Program-made: the position numbers and the translations under genes | The notes under the pieces: model-generated | Database searches by the model: none | What the model was told of the DNA's origin: nothing | Seen by the model: the letters and a program-made list of their open reading frames with translations, nothing else | Part shown: positions 14,790 to 16,561 of the stretch, in pieces | How positions within the stretch are numbered: the first letter of the stretch is position 1 | Layout: every line of letters begins with the position of its first letter | Assembly: GCA_030147335.1 (NCBI GenBank) | Contig: JASKZZ010000051.1 | Span: 1 to 16,561, forward strand | From: Herpetosiphonaceae bacterium | GTDB lineage: Bacteria; Chloroflexota; Chloroflexia; Chloroflexales; Kallotenuaceae | Length of the DNA: 16,561 bases | Direction: 5' to 3'

Positions 14790-15479
14790 ATGCAAAGACC
14801 CCATCAACAGAATGTTATCGAACATGCGCGGGCCGTATTATGGGACGTTGACGGCACGCTGCTCGATTCAGCAGAATATCATTGGCAGGCCTGGCGCGAG
14901 ATTATGGCGCAGGAAGGCATTATTCTCAACCGAGAGCAATTCACAGCTTCATTTGGCCAGCGCAACGACACAATCTTACGTGGCTATCTGGGCGCAGATT
15001 TGTCGGAGAACGAAATCCTACGAATCGGCGCTACAAAGGAAGCTCGTTATCGAGAATTGATGCAGATTGGCGGGATCACATTGCTGCCGGGAGTAGGACG
15101 GTGGTTACAACAGCTCAAAAATGAGGGCTGGCAGCAAGCAGTAGCATCATCGGCTCCGCTGGCTAATGTTGAAGCAATTTTGGACGCGCTCGACATTCGT
15201 TCGTTTTTTGCGGCAATCACGTCGGCTGAGGATGTGCAGCGGGGCAAACCAGATCCCCAAGTTTTTTTGGTTGCCGCCTCAAAGCTGGATGTGCCGCCCC
15301 TTCGTTGTATTGTGGTAGAAGATGCACCTGCCGGAGTTGAAGGCGCGCGGAGAGCAGGCATGTGCTCAATTGGTATTTTAAGTACACAGCCACGGCTTGA
15401 CAGTGACATTGTCGTTCAAACAATGGAGGATTTGCCTGACAATGCATTCACACAACTCCTAGCTCGTGGAAGTGAATGA
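14790..15479 (+). CDS. HAD-superfamily phosphatase, beta-phosphoglucomutase-like
   Basis: From the ATG at 14790-14792 the protein has 229 residues and the full HAD set: motif I W-D-V-D-G-T at 18-23 (nucleophile Asp19, Asp21), motif II A-S-S at 119-121, motif III Lys153 in R-G-K-P-D-P, and motif IV V-E-D-A-P-A-G at 176-182, with a helical cap between. The frame stays open upstream to an ATG at 14637, but the added 51 residues look like translated intergenic DNA, and AGGGA sits just before the later ATG. TACAAT at 14777-14782 could be a -10 box, which would make the message nearly leaderless; no -35 box is clear. The substrate is unknown, probably a sugar phosphate or other small phosphate ester. 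Its stop overlaps the next gene by four bases. Confidence 0.87.
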   Translation: MQRPHQQNVIEHARAVLWDVDGTLLDSAEYHWQAWREIMAQEGIILNREQFTASFGQRNDTILRGYLGADLSENEILRIGATKEARYRELMQIGGITLLPGVGRWLQQLKNEGWQQAVASSAPLANVEAILDALDIRSFFAAITSAEDVQRGKPDPQVFLVAASKLDVPPLRCIVVEDAPAGVEGARRAGMCSIGILSTQPRLDSDIVVQTMEDLPDNAFTQLLARGSE

Positions 15480-16306
15480 TGAAACTGGATGTCACGCCGC
15501 TGCTGCCACGCATGATCACAATTCCGGGCGGTCCATTTTTAATGGGAACACCGGATGCAGATCGTTCTGGACTAGCGAAGCGGTATGGTGGAACACGCGA
15601 AAGTTACGCCGAGGAGTCGCCGCAACATTCCGTTGTTGTAGCGGAGTTTGCGATTGCCCAGCTACCAGTAACAAATGCCTTGTATGCATGCTTTCATCAA
15701 GCAACCGGAACACACATGCCAGTCACCTGGGGAGGAGCATTTCCCGCCGCAATCGCAGACCATCCAGTCGTTGATATTAACTGGAACGAAGCGCAGGCAT
15801 TGTGTGCGTGGCTACGCCGTGAAACCGGACAACGATGGCGACTACCGACCGAGGCTGAGTGGGAAAAGACTGCGCGTGGAACGGATGGACGTGTTTTTCC
15901 ATGGGGCAACGACTTTGAGCCGGACTATTGCAATGTCAAGGAAAGCAGCACGGGCCAAACAACGCCGGTCGGCTCATACCAGAGCGGGGCGTCACCATAT
16001 GGCGTTCTCGATCTAGCCGGCAACGTATGGGAGTGGACTCAATCGTTGCAAGCGCCCTACCCCTACGATGCTGATGACGGACGGAATGGAACTGAGGCCC
16101 GAGTACGTCGTCGGCTGCCACGATTTTTACAACGCGTGCTGCGGACAGAAGCGGAACATGCTGCGCCGCTGACAGAAATACGCCGGATCATTCGCGGCGG
16201 CTGTTATGCTAACCCGGAAGGCTTTGCACGCTCAGCTTGTCGTTTACGGCTAGCACCTGAACGGCGAACGCCTTTTCTAGGTATCCGACTGGCAATGGAC
16301 GGATAG
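15476..16306 (+). CDS. FGE-sulfatase (SUMF1) fold protein
   Basis: The 276-residue protein has the formylglycine-generating-enzyme fold pattern: I-P-G-G-P-F-L-M-G-T at 16-25, L-P-V-T-N-A at 63-68, H-P-V-V-D-I-N-W at 96-103, the R-L-P-T-E-A-E-W-E block at 122-130, P-W-G at 142-144, G-V-L-D-L-A-G-N-V-W-E-W-T at 176-188 and a closing R-G-G-C-Y at 240-244 with G-I-R-L-A at 269-273. True FGE has two cysteines spaced C-x4-C soon after the R-G-G motif; here the cysteines are Cys243 and Cys255, so the copper-binding pair is not in place. A basic insert (about 207-236) interrupts the usual run into R-G-G. It may be a non-oxidase member of this versatile fold. ATG-ATG at 15476-15481 overlaps the HAD stop, with GGAAG upstream. 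Confidence 0.85.
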   Translation: MMKLDVTPLLPRMITIPGGPFLMGTPDADRSGLAKRYGGTRESYAEESPQHSVVVAEFAIAQLPVTNALYACFHQATGTHMPVTWGGAFPAAIADHPVVDINWNEAQALCAWLRRETGQRWRLPTEAEWEKTARGTDGRVFPWGNDFEPDYCNVKESSTGQTTPVGSYQSGASPYGVLDLAGNVWEWTQSLQAPYPYDADDGRNGTEARVRRRLPRFLQRVLRTEAEHAAPLTEIRRIIRGGCYANPEGFARSACRLRLAPERRTPFLGIRLAMDG

Positions 16307-16316
16307 CAACTAAAAT

Positions 16317-16345
16317 CGGACGGATGCCATTATGACATCCGTCCG
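16317..16345. terminator. hairpin between convergent genes, probable terminator
   Basis: CGGACGGATG (16317-16326) and CATCCGTCCG (16336-16345) form a perfect ten-base stem with a nine-base loop. On the minus strand the stem is followed by ATTTTAG, so it best fits a terminator for the gene ending at 16381; on the plus strand it lies 11 bases after the FGE-like stop but lacks a T tract. It may serve both genes. Confidence 0.65.
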
Positions 16346-16380
16346 TGAGTCAAGCCAATTATCCACGATTATTGAGCGAT

Positions 16381-16561
16381 TTAGCGCTTGCGACGCTTGC
16401 CCACCGGTTGTCGCTGCCGACCCAGGCCAGCCCAGCGTCCAAGCATTGTTTTAACAAGTGGCCAGCGCACCTGCTGCCAGGCGTTTTCAACGGCGGCTGA
16501 TGCAACAGGTGGCCCACTGCTGTACCGCTCACGGGTGTACGCCGCCGCAATTTCGTCCAAC
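16381..16561 (-). CDS. C-terminal end of a membrane or transglutaminase-type protein, possibly DUF4129
   Basis: Reading the minus strand from the right edge gives 59 residues ending in TAA at 16381-16383; the gene begins outside the window. The tail starts L-D-E-I-A-A-A-Y-T-R-E-R-Y, which resembles the Y-x-R-x-R-Y motif of DUF4129, a cytoplasmic tail often found on membrane-bound transglutaminase-like proteins. It continues with a Trp-rich helix and ends very basic (K-R-R-K-R). The sense frame is supported by the stop being followed at once by the hairpin at 16317-16345. An overlapping open frame at 16359-16550 is a shadow. The family call is tentative because only the end is visible. Confidence 0.55.
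   Translation of the reverse strand, partial: LDEIAAAYTRERYSSGPPVASAAVENAWQQVRWPLVKTMLGRWAGLGRQRQPVGKRRKR

Noticed and set aside
16359..16550. 63-codon minus-strand open frame
   Set aside because: The overlapping frame ending at 16381 stays open to the window edge, has the better protein pattern and ends just before the terminator hairpin.
1..16561. CRISPR arrays, tRNA or rRNA genes, insertion sequences
   Set aside because: I saw no regularly spaced repeats, cloverleaf or transposase-like frame anywhere in the window.

Overview
The window looks like a stretch of a bacterial chromosome, GC a little above 50 % by eye, densely packed with genes that overlap by 1 to 11 bases. The gene set (two CheW-like proteins, a membrane MCP without a periplasmic sensor, a hybrid CheA with a receiver, a CheR-TPR fusion, a SpoIIE/RsbW/STAS set, an FGE-like protein, and a probable DUF4129 tail) fits a filamentous or gliding Chloroflexota (class Chloroflexia). 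That placement is inference from style and content; no rRNA or phylogenetic marker is present. No flagellar or pilus gene lies in the window, so what the chemosensory system controls is not visible.

Layout. Positions 1-2825 (minus strand) hold four overlapping genes in the order EamA-type transporter, HAD phosphatase, CutA, and a GAF-domain protein running off the left edge. Positions 2877-9526 (minus) hold CheY-like receiver, CheB, CheR-TPR, SpoIIE-type PP2C phosphatase, a 533-residue TPR protein, an RsbW-like anti-sigma kinase and a STAS antagonist, all same-strand with gaps of at most 60 bases. A 300-base spacer (9527-9826) with a probable terminator separates these from the upstream block 9827-14587 (minus): CheW, compact CheW-like protein, MCP, hybrid CheA. 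A good promoter (TTGACC, 17 bases, TATCCT on the minus strand) precedes the first CheW. Divergently, 14790-16306 (plus) holds a second HAD phosphatase overlapped by an FGE-sulfatase-fold protein. A hairpin then faces the tail of a convergent minus-strand gene (16381-16561).

How the genes may work together. The MCP, two CheW forms and CheA would form a membrane signalling array. CheA would phosphorylate its own receiver, the free CheY-like protein and CheB, and CheR and CheB would adapt the receptor. The same gene run continues into a complete partner-switching set: phosphatase, kinase and STAS substrate, with a TPR protein between them. This suggests that the chemosensory array and an anti-sigma style switch are wired together. 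That is the most interesting part of the window, and the link is inferred from gene order only. Several parts carry unusual features: altered MCP hairpin tip, altered CheW core motifs, no P2 domain in CheA, a 15-residue repeat in the CheB linker, and Asn replacing Asp beside the STAS phosphosite.
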